Positions 1 through 13,469 of a DNA stretch of 64,000 bases are shown piece by piece. A model generated the notes under the pieces. That model was not told the origin of the DNA. It searched no databases and saw only the letters and a program-made list of their open reading frames with translations. Source of the DNA: Yponomeuta sedellus (lineage: Eukaryota > Arthropoda > Insecta > Lepidoptera > Yponomeutidae); the NCBI GenBank assembly GCA_934045075.1, contig OW203724.1:6559473-6623472 (forward strand), given 5' to 3'. Each line of letters begins with the position of its first letter. Position 1 is the stretch's first letter. The translations under genes and the position numbers were made by a program.

Positions 1-278
1 GTCTACTCGGCCTATGCTGTTTGTTTTTGTACTTTTATGAATGTGTGTGGAAGTGTAAATAAATAATTTTATCATAACTACACACTCAGGTTTCCTCAAC
101 ATGTTTTCCTTCAGACCTTACCCAAATCAAAGTAATAAACGAAGTTTCTTCTTTGAAAGATAATTTCATTAATATACTTGATCGCAAACCATTATTTTTT
201 GTCAAATATTCTTGAATAATTATAGGACTTGTTTAACTTAAAATAATGTTGGAATAAGGTTCAAATATACTATACATA

Positions 279-347
279 AATATACTTCAAATGGATTATT
301 ACCAATATTGGAAGAATCCAATATTGGTAATCCGCTTGAAGTATATT
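279..347. repeat. Imperfect hairpin (inverted repeat)
   Basis: Two arms of about 31-34 bases (279-312 and 317-347), both containing ccaatattgg and tatacttcaa or its complement, are separated by 4 bases. This resembles a small fold-back MITE remnant. Nothing else recognisable was seen in 1-1001; the frames there are short and without domain signatures. Confidence 0.6.
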
Positions 348-1013
348 TGCGTGTTTATTCACAAGGGCTATTCTACTTCTTGCTGCACTCCGAATCACCT
401 TATGATGACCATTTTGTCACTCGGCAAAAAGGTAAGTTTTTGAACTAAAAGTAAAAAACTTTAAACATTTTACATTTTAAATATTGAAACGTGGCATTTA
501 TGTCAAAAATTGACTTCCATTATGAGATTCTCAAATTACGTAAATATCAGGTGACATCATGTTATTTTACAAATATGTAACCGTAAAATTTCGTCTACTC
601 CTCTGTAGCAACGCTGTTGTACCGCAGTTGTGGATATACTATGTCGCTGATTCATTCCAATCTCATGTAACATGGTTTGTCGGATATCGTCCTATGTTTG
701 TGGCTTATTAATTCCATATTTATTTACTGGCTTACTATGATTTCTGAAGGTGAAATTAGCGTAGTGATGTGATGTACCTATGTATCTTATACAGAACATC
801 ATGGCGTTAAAGCTAACTTTAAACAAAAAAAAATAGGCCTGAAGATTTGAATTCAGAAAATTGAAGTTACAAGGTAGAAACCTCAGATTTCTATGATCTG
901 AGATAGAAACGAATTTATACATTCTTGGTTTCTGTATCGATGATGTTGAAGAGAAGTTGATGAAGATGTAAAATGATTGTCAAATGATTTAAAGTCGAAA
1001 CATTATATTAGTT

Positions 1014-1413
1014 TAAAAAACCCTATTTAGAGGCTAAACATTTCACCCATGCCGGGATTCGAACCCGCAACCTCTGGCTATCCGTACCAGCGCTCTACCA
1101 ATTGAGCCAAGCAATGGGCGACTCACCGGCATCAGTGAAATTTCGAACCTCTTTACACTATTCTCTGTATTACGTACAGGCAGCGACATCTGACTTAAGC
1201 AAATTGCATTACTTACAGCCCCGACTACCTACTTTGCAGTTAGGTTTTACATCGGAACGATATCACTGTACCCACATGATTATACTATTTTTATTTTTAA
1301 TGCACTAACCCGTGCTAAGGACAAATAAAAAAAAAAGCCATTTTAGCCTCTAAATAGGTTTTTTTAAATTTGTCCTTAGCACGGGTTAGTGCATTAAAAA
1401 TAAAAATAGTATA
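1014..1413 (+). mobile_element. tRNA-like fold-back SINE, copy 1
   Basis: The left part is the tRNA-like module read on the minus strand (gggattcgaaccc box, D-arm-like gagccaa), beginning after ttaaaaaacc. The right end is the same family's tail in plus orientation (cctctaaatagg, then ccttagcacgggttag, ending aaaaatagtat). The 12-base direct repeat attatattagtt sits at 1002-1013 and 1414-1425 and is read as the target-site duplication. The tail sequence also occurs in inverted form just before it, so the copy is an inverted composite. Confidence 0.75.
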
Positions 1414-1425
1414 ATTATATTAGTT

Positions 1426-3575
1426 GTAAGCGTTATGATTACATTAATAAAGAAGTACTTAGAATAAAAAACAGTTTTAAAGGAAAACTAATACTATGAA
1501 TTTCTTTATTCTACGGAAGTTTCTAGTAATAACTGCAATTATCAATTAATTGTAGTAGTAGGTAATAATTATCTTCAACCTGTGTTGCAACAAGACGACT
1601 GGTTGGCATTTTTTTGTAAAAGAGAATGTTTCATTAAAACAAATTTATTGCTATTTAACAGCAAACGTAAGGTTTTTCGATTTCAGTTAAACAAATGATT
1701 TATTTATTTTTGTCGTGAGGAAACCTAAGTGTCTGAGGTGTTCAAAATACCTGAAATTGCCAATCCGCGCTGGGTACTCATGATAATTTAGCCCATGCTA
1801 GCTATTTAAGAGAAGACCTGTGCCCTGCTGTGGGACGTTCTTAGACTACATAAAAATTGAATGGAATAAAAAAGAAAGTGCGGTAAGTTGAATATTACAG
1901 CCGAGGCGATATTACTAGCCCGAGCCATCGGCGAGGGCTATAAGGAAGCAGAGGCTGTAATTTTCAAAGCGCACGTATGTCATACGACGTTTTATAACAT
2001 ATTTACGAGGAAATTAATAAAACTCTGACTTTGTTATCATCACTACTTGACGACATTTTCAAATAAAAACAATTAGTATTGCGTCGGTCATGTACGAAGT
2101 ACGATTAAGATACGTTACCATGCAATGAACGAAAGGAAACGTTTCCCAGTGATAATCGGACATTCGGTCTATTCGTTCATTGCTCTCGCGGTCACGGATT
2201 GGCTGAATGAATAAATGAACCGGACCGGGTGACCGAATATGGCCGAGAGCGAACGAACGCTGCATGAGAGTGTGGTGATTGAACTGAACGGAGCGAAATT
2301 GTTTCGATCGGTCTCCCTTCAGCCGGTCGGTCTTTTCCGAACTTTAGAAGTAGGTCGTATGTCGTTGCAATAAAGATTGTTTTTACTTGTTTCGTTTTTT
2401 GTTTCATTCATTGTGTCAATTCTGCTCGTTCGCGCGCCAATCCAAGTAGGTACTTTTGTAAAAGTAATACTGTATTGTTTTCTTGATGTTAGTTTCTCTA
2501 ACGAATATAACATAATATTTTCACTGTGTTATTATAGTGAATAATTGGTGAAGAAGATTTTTCTGTTTCGTGCGCTTTGGGACGCTTATTTCTGTGGTAG
2601 TAATCTTGTTCTGCGAGCTACTTTTGTTCTTTGCAAATAACAAAAGTAGCTTACGAAAATCTAGATGGTATAAGTATTTCATTGTACGTAGGAAAAAAAA
2701 CTACTCGAACTAAAATATTTTTGATTGATTTTTATCATAGTACTTATAATATAATGGTGGCACGGCAACATAAAAAAATATTAATAATAAATTAATGGTC
2801 CTGTAAAAATGAAAATATTAAAAAAAGCATATTTTATTATTATGGCTGAAAGGTCAAAACGTGAACGTTGAGATGGTTCTACTATGAGGTCCTAATAGTA
2901 CTAATATACCGTACTAGTAAATTGTCTCAAATGTAACAGTACGGAGCGATCTTTAAGATGTCCGAGCAGGCCCAATACTAAAAACAATACATCGAAAAGA
3001 AAAAGCGCGCGGATTTATTTTTACTTTTCCACAAATAAGCGATGCGCGCGCATCAACTTTTTTTTTAGGCAAAGTTACAAACAGCCAGTATTACTAATAA
3101 AGTAAATTAATATTTTTGTGTTTTTGTTATAGATAAATGGTTGTAATTTACTGTCAAAATTAATTAAATTAAAGAATTTAATGCTTATTTGTTATATTTT
3201 ATTTCCCAAAGTTAATTTTATTCATAAAATATTGACCACTTTCTTGACATAAAACCTCTTTGCTAAGATTTTTAAAAGTATCGTTCATTTTTAGAAGGAG
3301 TATCTTAAAACTTTATTAAAAAAAAAAACACGTGCCTTTTATTACATTACATTATCGCACGAGTACGTAATGAGATACATTACGATATTGAAATTGGTGT
3401 AATTACAACCACTTTACGAGCAAATATGTTATAAATAACATTACAGGTATATCGGATGGAAGATAATAGATATTTTTAACAATATTAAATACGTTGCCAA
3501 GATATTTTTGCACGTATAAATGTTTCGTTAAATATTTGTAAACAAACGTGCACGACAGTAATAATAATAATTATT
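1426..3575. other. No gene seen; repeat debris
   Basis: This stretch holds no convincing gene. A remnant of the SINE family whose end reads like cctgtgccctgctgtgggacg lies at about 1735-1860. A 13-bp-arm hairpin (agctacttttgtt) lies near 2618-2654. The short frames between 2059 and 2513 overlap each other and show no recognisable domain. Confidence 0.5.
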
Positions 3576-3806
3576 CATGGACATTATTACACAGATCTCG
3601 TTAGCCCTATACAAAGTACAACTAAGTGACTTGTGTTACAGGTGCTAACTCGACGATACATTTAATACAATAAATACATAGATAACATCCAAGACCCCAG
3701 ATATATTATAAAAGTTCGTTTCCTAGTTTGACCCGGCCGGGGATCGAACCCGAGACCTTCAGTTTTACAGCAGCGTGCCAAACCGCTGCGCCACCGGGGC
3801 CGTCTT
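3576..3806 (-). mobile_element. tRNA-derived SINE (family C)
   Basis: Read on the minus strand, a tRNA-like head (ggtggcgcagcggtttggca, B-box ggttcgatccc) is followed by a body with ttggatgttatctatgtatt and gggctaacgagatctgtg. The same sequence occurs at 9487-9712 on the plus strand and in part at 12430-12575. The head does not form a proper acceptor stem, so it is not called a functional tRNA. Confidence 0.75.
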
Positions 3807-3975
3807 TTATCCAGACACCAGACGGTATCGTTGTCTTTTAGTTTTAGCTTTCTAATTCAAGTTATGGGAAAAGAAGACTTACATTCTCAAAATACAAAGC
3901 TCAATAAAATATTTCGATTAGTACCAAAGTGGTGGATGTCATTTATCTTCCTTGGTTGACGAAACCTTTATTTTG

Positions 3976-5516
<1,541 letters not shown>

Positions 5517-5749
5517 CCAATCCCTGTACTGTTGTATGAGACATCTTTTGATGAGCACCCTGAGCTTGTAGAGCTCATACGGCGCGCTGATGACGATGGT
5601 GGTCTTTCCACAGGCGAACCCCTCCGTTTTGTTCCGATTGTTGTCAATAATACTGGGATCTGAATCCACCCTCCTCCAGTCTTGTGTGCTATTGGCCGTG
5701 GCAAGAGCCTCGTTGAAATTTCCATACTCGCAATTAGCAACTTCAAGCA
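5517..5749 (-). CDS. ABCG transporter, fifth visible exon (NBD-membrane linker)
   Basis: This 233-base exon follows a TTTACAG acceptor and ends before the donor GTGAGT. Its first two bases complete the split codon left by the exon at 7353-7115, giving the family-typical junction P-A-D-Y-M-L-E-V-A. The remaining residues form the linker between the nucleotide-binding domain and the first membrane helix, with a conserved E-Y-G-N near the start and ending in R-D-W, where ABCG proteins approach the membrane. The donor is in phase 0. The next exon, which should hold the first membrane helices, is not visible between here and the left edge. This confirms the gene is ABCG1/ABCG4-like, but orthology cannot be fixed without a search. 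Confidence 0.88.
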
Positions 5750-5841
5750 CTGTAAATCGACAGAGATCTTTTAAGCAAATAGTGGATGTACTAGCAAAGG
5801 GAAAGATGAAAAGTACCCGGAACCGGCGTGCGTGCATGCAA

Positions 5842-5940
5842 CGACTTATGAACGTTGATGAAGCGAAGGTGATTTGTCAGGATCATGGCAAGTGGCAGTC
5901 CCTGGTCTCTGCCTACCCCTCCGGGATACAGGCGTAAGGT
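5842..5940. repeat. Interspersed repeat fragment (family F)
   Basis: Contains gttgatgaagcgaaggtgat and ctggtctctgcctacccctc followed by gggatacaggcgt. A close copy occurs at 57938-58045, and a minus-strand copy at about 33383-33470. The class is unknown. Confidence 0.6.
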
Positions 5941-6365
5941 TATGTATGAAGTATGTATGTATATCTTAAGTACAAAATTAATTTCAGCAAAATGTTAATT
6001 AGAATGTAATTTTTTTTTTCATTTATCTGATTTTACCGATGACGATAATTAAGATTTCGTAGGTAGCTTCATCAATTACTTTAATATCCTTGACTGTATA
6101 ACTTAACTCCGCGCCTCGCGCGGTACGATCCCCGAGAGACAGATTTCGGTTCAATTTGCGCGAATTATACCATTAGAATGACTTTGTAACGATAATGCTT
6201 AGTAGACAAAATTATATAACGTAAAATAGTAAAACAACCAACGTCGTGCTTATATCAGTCTATTAAACAACGATGCGTTTTTTTACATTCAAGGCGGAGG
6301 TTACTGCATAACATCTGCACTGTATGGACTACTCCGCTTTAGCCTACTCTGAATTCTCAAATACG

Positions 6366-6562
6366 ACGACCTCTGTGGCCTAGCGGTAGCGCATCTGCCT
6401 ACCATGCAAGAGGTCCCGGGTTCGAACCCCAGCTGAGGACAGAAAAACCCCAGATCTTGGATGCTCACATGTTTGTGATGTCGTTGTTTCTGGTTCCCAC
6501 AACACAGGGTATCCTAGTGTGGCGCCAGAAGCAATGTATGTGCCTGTATGTAAATGTTATGC
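6366..6562 (+). mobile_element. tRNA-derived SINE (family D)
   Basis: A tRNA-like head (gtggcctagcggtagcgcat, B-box gggttcgaacccc) is followed by a body with ttggatgctcacatgtttgt and gggtatcctagtgtgg. A partial copy lies at 58718-58866. The acceptor stem does not pair well, so this is a SINE head and not a tRNA gene. Confidence 0.75.
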
Positions 6563-7114
6563 TATGTTACGTTATGTTTGACACTGGAATCGTCAAATGG
6601 GTTAACACGATAGAGTGAACAATACCCTCCGCCAGCTCATGGCCATACCAACATCATGAAATGATGGCCGAAACACGGGAGCCCGATATCCAATTGAAGA
6701 TTGGATGTCGGCTTATAGCTGTCCAGTCGGGGCTCAAAAAAGAGAGTGGACTCTCTTTTTTTTTGTCCCTTTAAGTGTCTAATTGCATTCTCCCTATCTG
6801 AGGCTGACATCACATCAACAAAGGGATACGACTCCGGTGTCCGGGCGTTGTGATAAAGCTGCGGAAGGAGGTTAGCGCGTATTGGAAGCAGACAGGTGTA
6901 GCAGGTAACAGGTAGATAACAGATAGCTCCGCGAAAAACTTGCGGAAGAAGGTTAGCGCGTATGGAAGCAGACAAGTGTAGCAGACAGTTTTAGCTTTAT
7001 AATAGGAATTAGATTTAGATTTACACAGGAAACTCAGAAAGTAGCAGAAGGGTGATAGAGTGGACAGTGATGTTCCGTTCAGTTAGGCGATCATACTTGT
7101 AAGATCGTACTTAC

Positions 7115-7353
7115 TATAATCAGCAGGATTATGGTAGACCGGGCACTGCAGGCCGACGGAGGCAAGGTAGGGCACAGTGTTGTCGCTTGATCCGTTGTAG
7201 ACACAAAAACCTTCAGCCAACACGTACACTTGGTCGAAGAGGCTGTAGATAGAGGCGGACGGCTGGTGGATAGTGCAGACGATCGTCCGACCGCTCAGTG
7301 CTAGGTTCTTGAGCATTTCGATGCATTGATGTGAGGTTAAACTGTCCAGGCCG
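7115..7353 (-). CDS. ABCG transporter, fourth visible exon (D-loop and H-loop)
   Basis: The exon starts after a T-rich acceptor ending TTTTTTTCAG and ends before GTAAGT. Its first base completes the Thr codon opened by the exon at 14985-14840, so the motif D-E-P-T-T-G-L-D-S is assembled across the intron. It carries the D-loop (G-L-D-S) and the H-loop or switch histidine in T-I-H-Q-P-S, and ends at N-P-A-D-Y. These residues take part in ATP hydrolysis at the dimer interface. The length of 239 bases fits the phases on both sides exactly. The longer open frame to 7403 reads through the acceptor and its first residues are intronic. Confidence 0.92.
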
Positions 7354-7424
7354 CTGAAAAAAACGTTCAGCTTGTTACAAAGGGTTATTACTTTCGTACG
7401 CAATTCCTGAACATCTCAGATTTT

Positions 7425-7620
7425 TTTTCTAGAATCTATTGTGTCCCACTGCTGGGCATAGGCCTCCCCTTTTGGTTTCTACTCCTTCCTCTTCATGGCC
7501 ACCTTCTGCTAGCGTTGTAAAAACATCGTGACGTCGTCCCGCCATCTCCAAAAGGGTCGACCACGTTTGTCAGTGACAGTCAGTCAGTGACGATTTTTGC
7601 CAGCCTGTCTGGCTCTTAGG
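7425..7620 (-). mobile_element. RTE-like LINE, 3' end fragment
   Basis: Read on the minus strand it codes a broken ORF2 C-terminus with R-G-R-P-F-W-R-W-R-D-D-V and G-E-A-Y-A-Q-Q-W-D. This arrangement is typical of the end of RTE-type reverse transcriptases in Lepidoptera. It has in-frame stops and no RT core. Confidence 0.75.
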
Positions 7621-7898
7621 TAGCCCGCCCAATTCCACTTCAGCTTAGCGGTTGCAACTCTAACATAGAAAATTTTGGTTCCAGAGCGCAGCATTGTACT
7701 ACGTATTTTGTCAATTCTTTTGTCTACGTTAGAAAATAGAAATCAGAAATTTCCCTTCTTTATTACATTATGTTTGTTAAAATTTCAATGTACAATGTTC
7801 TTGTTATTGTTGTCGAGTCGTTAGTGGAGAAAATGGGGGCGGGAAATATAGGTACATAATTGTGCAATGTAATAGCTAATTATGTTGACTATTTTACC

Positions 7899-8290
7899 AG
7901 TGAGCGGTGGTAGCTCACTGGGTAGAACCATGGACTGGCAAGCGAGAGCCCCAGGTTCGATCCCGAGTGCGGGCATGTACCAATGACTTTGTTTAATTTC
8001 AAAGTTACGTACATTTGCGAATTTGTAGTAGCAATACCACACGCTAACGGTGAAGGAAAACATCGTGAGGAAACCCGCGGCTTGGTTGGCTCCGCACGTA
8101 TTGACTAGTCTTTCCTGTGGGCTAGGCCGACTAAGCTGTCAGGATGGTATAGGTGCTGGGCAAGCCTACACCATCTATAAAACCATGTCCCAGGCACTAC
8201 AGCGTCGGAGTGGTCCCTTCACCCATCTAGTGATACCACTGGACGCTGTATAAAACATCTCATTAAGTAGATGCAAAAAGGCCAATATTT
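7899..8290 (+). mobile_element. tRNA-derived SINE (family B), near full length
   Basis: A tRNA-like head (gtagctcactgggtagaacc, B-box ggttcgatccc) begins near 7899. It is followed by a roughly 300-base body ending gtagatgcaaaaaggccaat. Two minus-strand copies lie at 45967-46366 and 47392-47702, and tail pieces at 35995-36140. The small frames inside it are SINE translations and not genes. Confidence 0.85.
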
Positions 8291-8599
8291 ACCTGATAAA
8301 TAATAGTAATTAGACCCCATTTAATGTATAACTATGTATGAGCAACGCAAGTCATTAAAAATACTATGACGGTTAGAGTTTGCCACTTACAACTGTTGAA
8401 ACTTCAGTTTATTTCTTCGTTTTGTTATAGATTTTTTAATATTTCAGAATAAATTCTAATTTTATAAAAGTGTTTTTTCTAAACAGCAATACTGAAAGCC
8501 GTGTCGATCCAATAATTTACATTGGTAGAGTGCGTTAACAATAAAAATAAGTCGTTTATTTCAGGCCTTGCCCATATAAAAGTTAGTACATTTACATTT

Positions 8600-8790
8600 T
8601 TAAAAACCTATTTAGAGGCTAAAAATTCCACCCATGCCGGGATTCGAACCCGCAACCTCTGGCTATCCGTGCCAGCGCTCTTCCAATTGAGCTTATGGGC
8701 GACTCACCGGCATCAGTGAAATTTCGAACCTCTTTACACTATTCTCTGTATTACGTACAGGCAGCGACATCTAGCTTAAGTAAATTGCAT
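8600..8790 (-). mobile_element. tRNA-like SINE copy without the long tail
   Basis: Minus-strand copy running from taaaaacctatttagaggc to the body end aagtaaattgcat. The direct repeat catttacattt at 8589-8599 and 8791-8801 marks the insertion. Its 3' end is the short form (reading ...cctctaaataggttttta), lacking the tail found in other copies. Confidence 0.75.
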
Positions 8791-9117
8791 CATTTACATT
8801 TATCACAAGTTAGTATTAGGTACCTATATAAAACTTAACTAGAACATGACTAAAAGCACTTAAAATTAATATGAGGGGTGCGAGAGACAACAACGGTTAC
8901 CTACCTATCTTATGGCGGGGCTGGGGGCCACAATGTTCAACCCCGAGAGGTTTAAATTAAATTATATAAACTTTGAGATTTCGAAGAGTTTTAATCTGTG
9001 AAAAGTCCTAAGACAGCGGTTGTGGACAAACTCTAGTTGGGGTGTCTCAAGAATTGCGAATTTTAGTTATAACCCTGTATATTACACATTGCTCAGTTCC
9101 AGTTCGTCTGTTGCTTC

Positions 9118-9395
9118 ATTTAATCTTCTTCATGCTATATTAGTCCACAGCTGGACATAGCCCTCCCCTAATGAGCGCCATAGTGCAAGGTTGTGCCATC
9201 ATTGGGGTGTAATGCCCATAATCCCCAAGCTGGGCATGCGGGTTGGGGATCGCAGTTTGGTGGAATTGTACTGCAGGGGGCGCTGCTGCCTACCCCCGGT
9301 TTGTGTCCCTTAGTCGCCTTTCACGACACCCGCGGGAAGAATTTGGGTTGGTGCTATTATCTAGGCCGACACCACACAGCACTGATTTAAAGGCA
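9118..9395 (-). mobile_element. Non-autonomous RTE-like derivative
   Basis: On the minus strand it starts near tgtggtgtcggcctagataa, crosses a conserved block (ccccaacccgcatgcccagc), then jumps to an ORF2 end coding W-R-S-L-G-E-G-Y-V-Q-L-W-T. The same two-part structure recurs at 61372-61616 and, shortened, at 19468-19590. This looks like an internally deleted LINE that spread as a short element. Confidence 0.65.
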
Positions 9396-9486
9396 CTGCA
9401 AATGTAACAAATAAATAACTTACCACAAACAAATAAACTAATGTTTAGCCGACTTCAAAAAGAGAAACTACAGGCACTAAAACGGA

Positions 9487-9712
9487 TGGCCTCGGTGGCG
9501 CAGCGGTTTGGCACGCTGACTGTAAAATCGAAGGTCTCGGGTTCGATCCCCGGCTGGGTCAAACTAGGAAACGAACTTTCGTGGTCTTGGATGTTATCTA
9601 TGTATTTATTGTATTAAATCTATCTTAGAGTTAGCATCTTTAACACAAGTCATTCAGTTGTACTTAGTATAGGGCTAACGAGATCTGTGTAATATGTCCA
9701 TGAATATTTATT
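9487..9712 (+). mobile_element. tRNA-derived SINE (family C)
   Basis: Plus-strand copy of the family also seen at 3576-3806, with the head ggtggcgcagcggtttggca, B-box ggttcgatccc, and a body ending near tgtccatgaatatttatt. Confidence 0.75.
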
Positions 9713-9785
9713 ATTTATAAAAACGCAGAAATAATTTAAACGAATATGAGCTCTGAATTCGAAATACTTATACGTATACTTATAA

Positions 9786-10445
9786 ACATCCTACTGCAGG
9801 GCACAGACCGTCTCTCTGAGAGAGAGTATGGGCTTAATTACCACGCTTGCCCACCAAGGATTGGCTTTCAAGCACTGAGGTATTTGAACACCTCAGACAC
9901 TCAGGTTTCCTCACTCTTTACTTCACCGTTAGCGAGTGGTATTGCTGCTATAACTTCACTATGTCAACCTTTGTATGTACCCACTGCTGGGGCACGGGTC
10001 TCTTCCTGCAGGAAGGTTAGGCCATACTCCACCACGGGGACCAAGTCCGGGTTGATGGAGGAGTGTAAGACAGTGGCGGGCCTTACTGTCAGAAGTTATC
10101 AAGCTGCCCATAAGGCCTCTGACATGGCTTAACGACTGTCATTACACGACACCCGACACCAACGGCTTAGCGTGCCTTGCGAAGTATGGAAGCGCTTGGA
10201 AAAAATGCCACTAGCGGTAGTCACGGGACGGTCACCCATACTGCACCTGACCGCGCCGGCTGCTGCTTAACTCAAATGATTGATTCCAATCAATCGGTTC
10301 GACTAGGCCACGAGCGCTTCACAAATGCTTTAACTTCACAAATGTATATAACTTACAAAACAAGTCATTGGTCCATGCCCGGGAATCGAACTTGGGGCTC
10401 TCGCTTCCGAGTCCATTATTCATTGGGCTATCGCTGCTATACATA
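9786..10445 (-). mobile_element. tRNA-derived SINE (family E) split by a 5S-like SINE
   Basis: The minus-strand tRNA-like head lies at the right (about 10375-10440, with tgggctatcgctgctata and gggaatcgaac). The body is interrupted at about 9958-10320 by a 5S-like SINE and resumes leftward to the end near ctgcagggcacagaccgtct. The flanking words ataacttcac and taacttcac suggest a target duplication from the inner insertion. Confidence 0.65.
9958..10320 (-). mobile_element. 5S rRNA-like SINE, copy 1
   Basis: Read on the minus strand, the head contains ggatgggtgaccgtcccgtg preceded by gcggtcaggtgca and an upstream ttaagcagcagc. This follows the order of the A-box and C-box promoter region of 5S rRNA. 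The body then runs to ccccagcagtgggtacatac. Full copies also lie at 12698-13058, 33676-34027 and 60808-61158. Confidence 0.7.
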
Positions 10446-10571
10446 TACATAGATATTATTAATGCCTTTGGATTTCTTGCACTGGTTGTATAATAGAACT
10501 ACATATGTTCTCTAGTCTTATAGTTTATTAATAAATGTACCATATGCTTATATAGCGTCTCTTTCACGACA

Positions 10572-10975
10572 CAGTATGAAAGTTCACTGGACGTCTGGAC
10601 AGCGTTTCACAAAACTACAATTCGTAGTTTGTTATGACAATTCGAGGTACATTGCGTAGCAGAGTCTATCTGTTAGTCTCTTCTTTCAGTGACTTAGTAA
10701 TGTACATCGAGTTGTCATAATAAACGATGCATCGTAGTTCTGCGAAACAGACCCCTGGTGTAATTTAGATTACCAGTATGAAAGTTCACTGGACGTCTGG
10801 ACAGCGTTTCACAAAACTACAATTCGTAGTTTGTTATGACAATTCGAGGTACATTGCGTAGCAGAGTCTATCTGTTAGTCTCTTCTTTCAGTGACTTAGT
10901 AATGTACATCGAGTTGTCATAATAAACGATGCATCGTAGTTCTGCGAAACAGACCCCTGGTGTAATTTAGATTAC
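10572..10975. repeat. Perfect 2 x 202-bp tandem duplication of a MITE
   Basis: Bases 10572-10773 and 10774-10975 read the same throughout. Each unit has imperfect inverted ends of about 50 bases (gtttcacaaaactac... against the complement of ...gtagttctgcgaaac), so the duplicated unit is itself a fold-back MITE. A diverged relative lies near 13133-13275. Confidence 0.9.
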
Positions 10976-12324
10976 CATTAACTACAGGACGCGTTACGCT
11001 AGGTGGCTGCAAGGCCAGCAGACCATGGTTCCGTAATACTCTTGCGATAATTATCGAAGTGCTCAGTTTTGATTATAGTCCATTACACGCCTATTAGACT
11101 CGTGGGAAGAGCCTACGAGCTAATATGACATTGAAATCGACAGTGCTACCCCATGTTACCGCTTTGTTTCGTTTTAACGTATTTGAGAACGAAAAGGTTC
11201 AAACTCTAAAATTATAGACTGCTGTACCGGTCCATGGTAGATTCAATTATTAGCTATGGTATATCATTATTAGCAATACTCTTCTTTTTAATTATTGCAG
11301 GTAGTGTTCTTTGGCATGCCCGTATTTTCACTCATATTTATATAAGTATTTATTTATTGATTTATTTATTAAGTAAAAATCATGCAGCGAGTTTAATCAT
11401 TAAAAAAACTCATCTTCAATATACAGCAAACTCTTGAAGCACTATAATCTCATATTGTCGTTGATATTTCAAAATATCACATGTGAAAAATACTTTCGCT
11501 TTTTTAAGAAATTTGTATGAATAATAAAAAAATTAAAATATAACAAGACATTATAATCATTACCTAAACAAACTGAGGTTATAATGTCTTACATTGAGAA
11601 TCAAGTTTTCCTTCAATCTAAATGAAAAAAAAAAAAAAATTTTTTTACAAACTTAATTATGAATTTTTTTTATATCAAAGACGATATATGTACACAAGAT
11701 TCAGCTTCCAAATTAAAATCAAATATTCATTTTGTTTTCTCTGTAATTAATAGTTTTTTTTAATCGTTACCTAACTAGCTAGCTGACTACACTTTTTGTT
11801 TTATTATGATGTCATCCGTGTTGAATGGCTTCTCAAGCTTCGCATAAACGTTCAACATATTCAGCTTTGATGTCGATGAGGTATTTACTAAAGGAAAGGT
11901 CTATTTACGTTATTTATACCAATGTTACATTTAAGCTTTGGAACTGAAACTTGCGTAATCACTACATAATATTATTTACTTAATTCTTCTGGGCTTAAGC
12001 TTTTGTATTTCCAATTACGTTTTATTAACGGTACAGGATTTACGTCTAAGTTTAGCTCTTTACCAGCCTGGGCAGCACAACGACGCGAATAGCGCCTTTT
12101 ACCGTCAAAAGTCGCGACTTTCCAGTACATTAATTGTCAAATTCTGACATTTCATCGCCACAAAACGCGGGACACGCGTCATCGTACCACCCAGGCTGCT
12201 AATGGTAAAATGATCCCATCCGTAGTTGAACTTCATTTGAAATAAATAATAAATAAATCAATATTCAAGGACAATTAATTATACTTTATTTGCACATGAA
12301 ACATTTAACAGGACATTACATAAG
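10976..12324. other. No gene seen
   Basis: AT-rich intronic sequence with homopolymer runs near 11625-11670. The frame at 11234-11437 has a hydrophobic start but no conserved pattern and poor coding character; I do not call it. Confidence 0.5.
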
Positions 12325-12697
12325 AAATAACATGTACAAAGGCGAGCTTATCTCTGAAAGAGATTTCTTCCAGCAAACCTTAGAGAGTCGCAGAAGCAGT
12401 AAAAAGCGAGTCTATATACGTGTACAAAATACAGATCTCGTTAGCCCTATACTAAGTACAACTAAATGACTTGTGTTACAGGTGCTAACTCGAAGATAGA
12501 TTTAATAAAACTACGTAGATAACATCCAAGACCCGAGACAAACTAGAAAGTTCGTTTCCTTGTTTCACCCGGGCCGGGTCAAATAAAGTCCAAAGCCAGG
12601 GAAAATTTACACTAGCTTTGCCCGTTAAAGGTTCGATAGCAGCGATAAGCTCGCCTTTGTACATGTTATGTCCTATGTATTGTTCTCTTTAATGCAT

Positions 12698-13058
12698 ACG
12701 TTATCAACCCTTATATGTCCCCACTGCTGGGGCACGGGTCTCTTCCTACATCGCAGGAAGGTTAGGCCATACTCCACCACGGGGGCCAAGTCCGGGTTGG
12801 TGGAGGATTGTAAGACAGTGGCGGGCCTTACTGTCAGAAGTTATCAAGCCGCCCATAAGGCCTCTGACATGGCTTAACGACTGCCATTATATGACAGCCG
12901 GCACCAACGGCTTAACGTGCCTTGCGAAGCACGGAAGCGCTCGGAAAAATGCCACTAGCGGTAGTCACGGGACGCTCACCCATCCCGTACCTTACCGCGC
13001 CTGTGTTGCTTAACCACGTGATTGTTTCCAATCACTCGGTTCGCCTAGGCTACGAGCG
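12698..13058 (-). mobile_element. 5S rRNA-like SINE, copy 2, with target duplication
   Basis: Full-length copy running from acgttatcaaccc to the head end at gagcg. The 11-base word ctttaatgcat at 12687-12697 and 13059-13069 is the target-site duplication, which proves the element's limits. The head again shows the 5S-like promoter arrangement on the minus strand. Confidence 0.78.
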
Positions 13059-13283
13059 CTTTAATGCATTGTGTGCAATAATTAATTAAAGGAAACAAAA
13101 ATGCCAATATTTCAGTAAGCACATTGGAATATTAGGGCGAGTTTCAAAAAACTACAAATCGAAAAATGCATTACGATGATTCGATGTACATATTGATTAA
13201 CAGTCTTCCCACTTGATAGTCTATGGTTTCCTCGGCTTTGCTCTATGTACAACGAATTGTCATAGTAAAAAAACTGGCTGCTG

Positions 13284-13469
13284 TTTTTAAAAACCTATTT
13301 TACCCGCGACCTCTGGCTATCCGTGCCAGCGCACTTTCCAACTGTGCTAAATTGGCATCAGTGCAATTTCGAACCTCTTTACAATATTCTCTGTATTACG
13401 TACAGGCAGCCTCTAAAATAGGTTTTTAATAATTGTCCTTAGCACGGGTTAGTGCATAAAAAATAATAT
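13284..13469 (+). mobile_element. tRNA-like fold-back SINE, deleted copy
   Basis: Begins with the inverted end tttttaaaaacctatttta and ends with the plus-strand tail (ccttagcacgggttagtgc). Flanks aaactggctgctg (13271-13283) and aaacaggctgctg (13470-13482) form a target duplication with one mismatch. The tRNA-like module is partly deleted. Confidence 0.7.

Noticed and set aside
6637..6975. 112-residue minus frame
   Set aside because: No motif, partly internal repeats (gcgtattggaagcagacagg type), and it lies in an intron of the ABCG gene.
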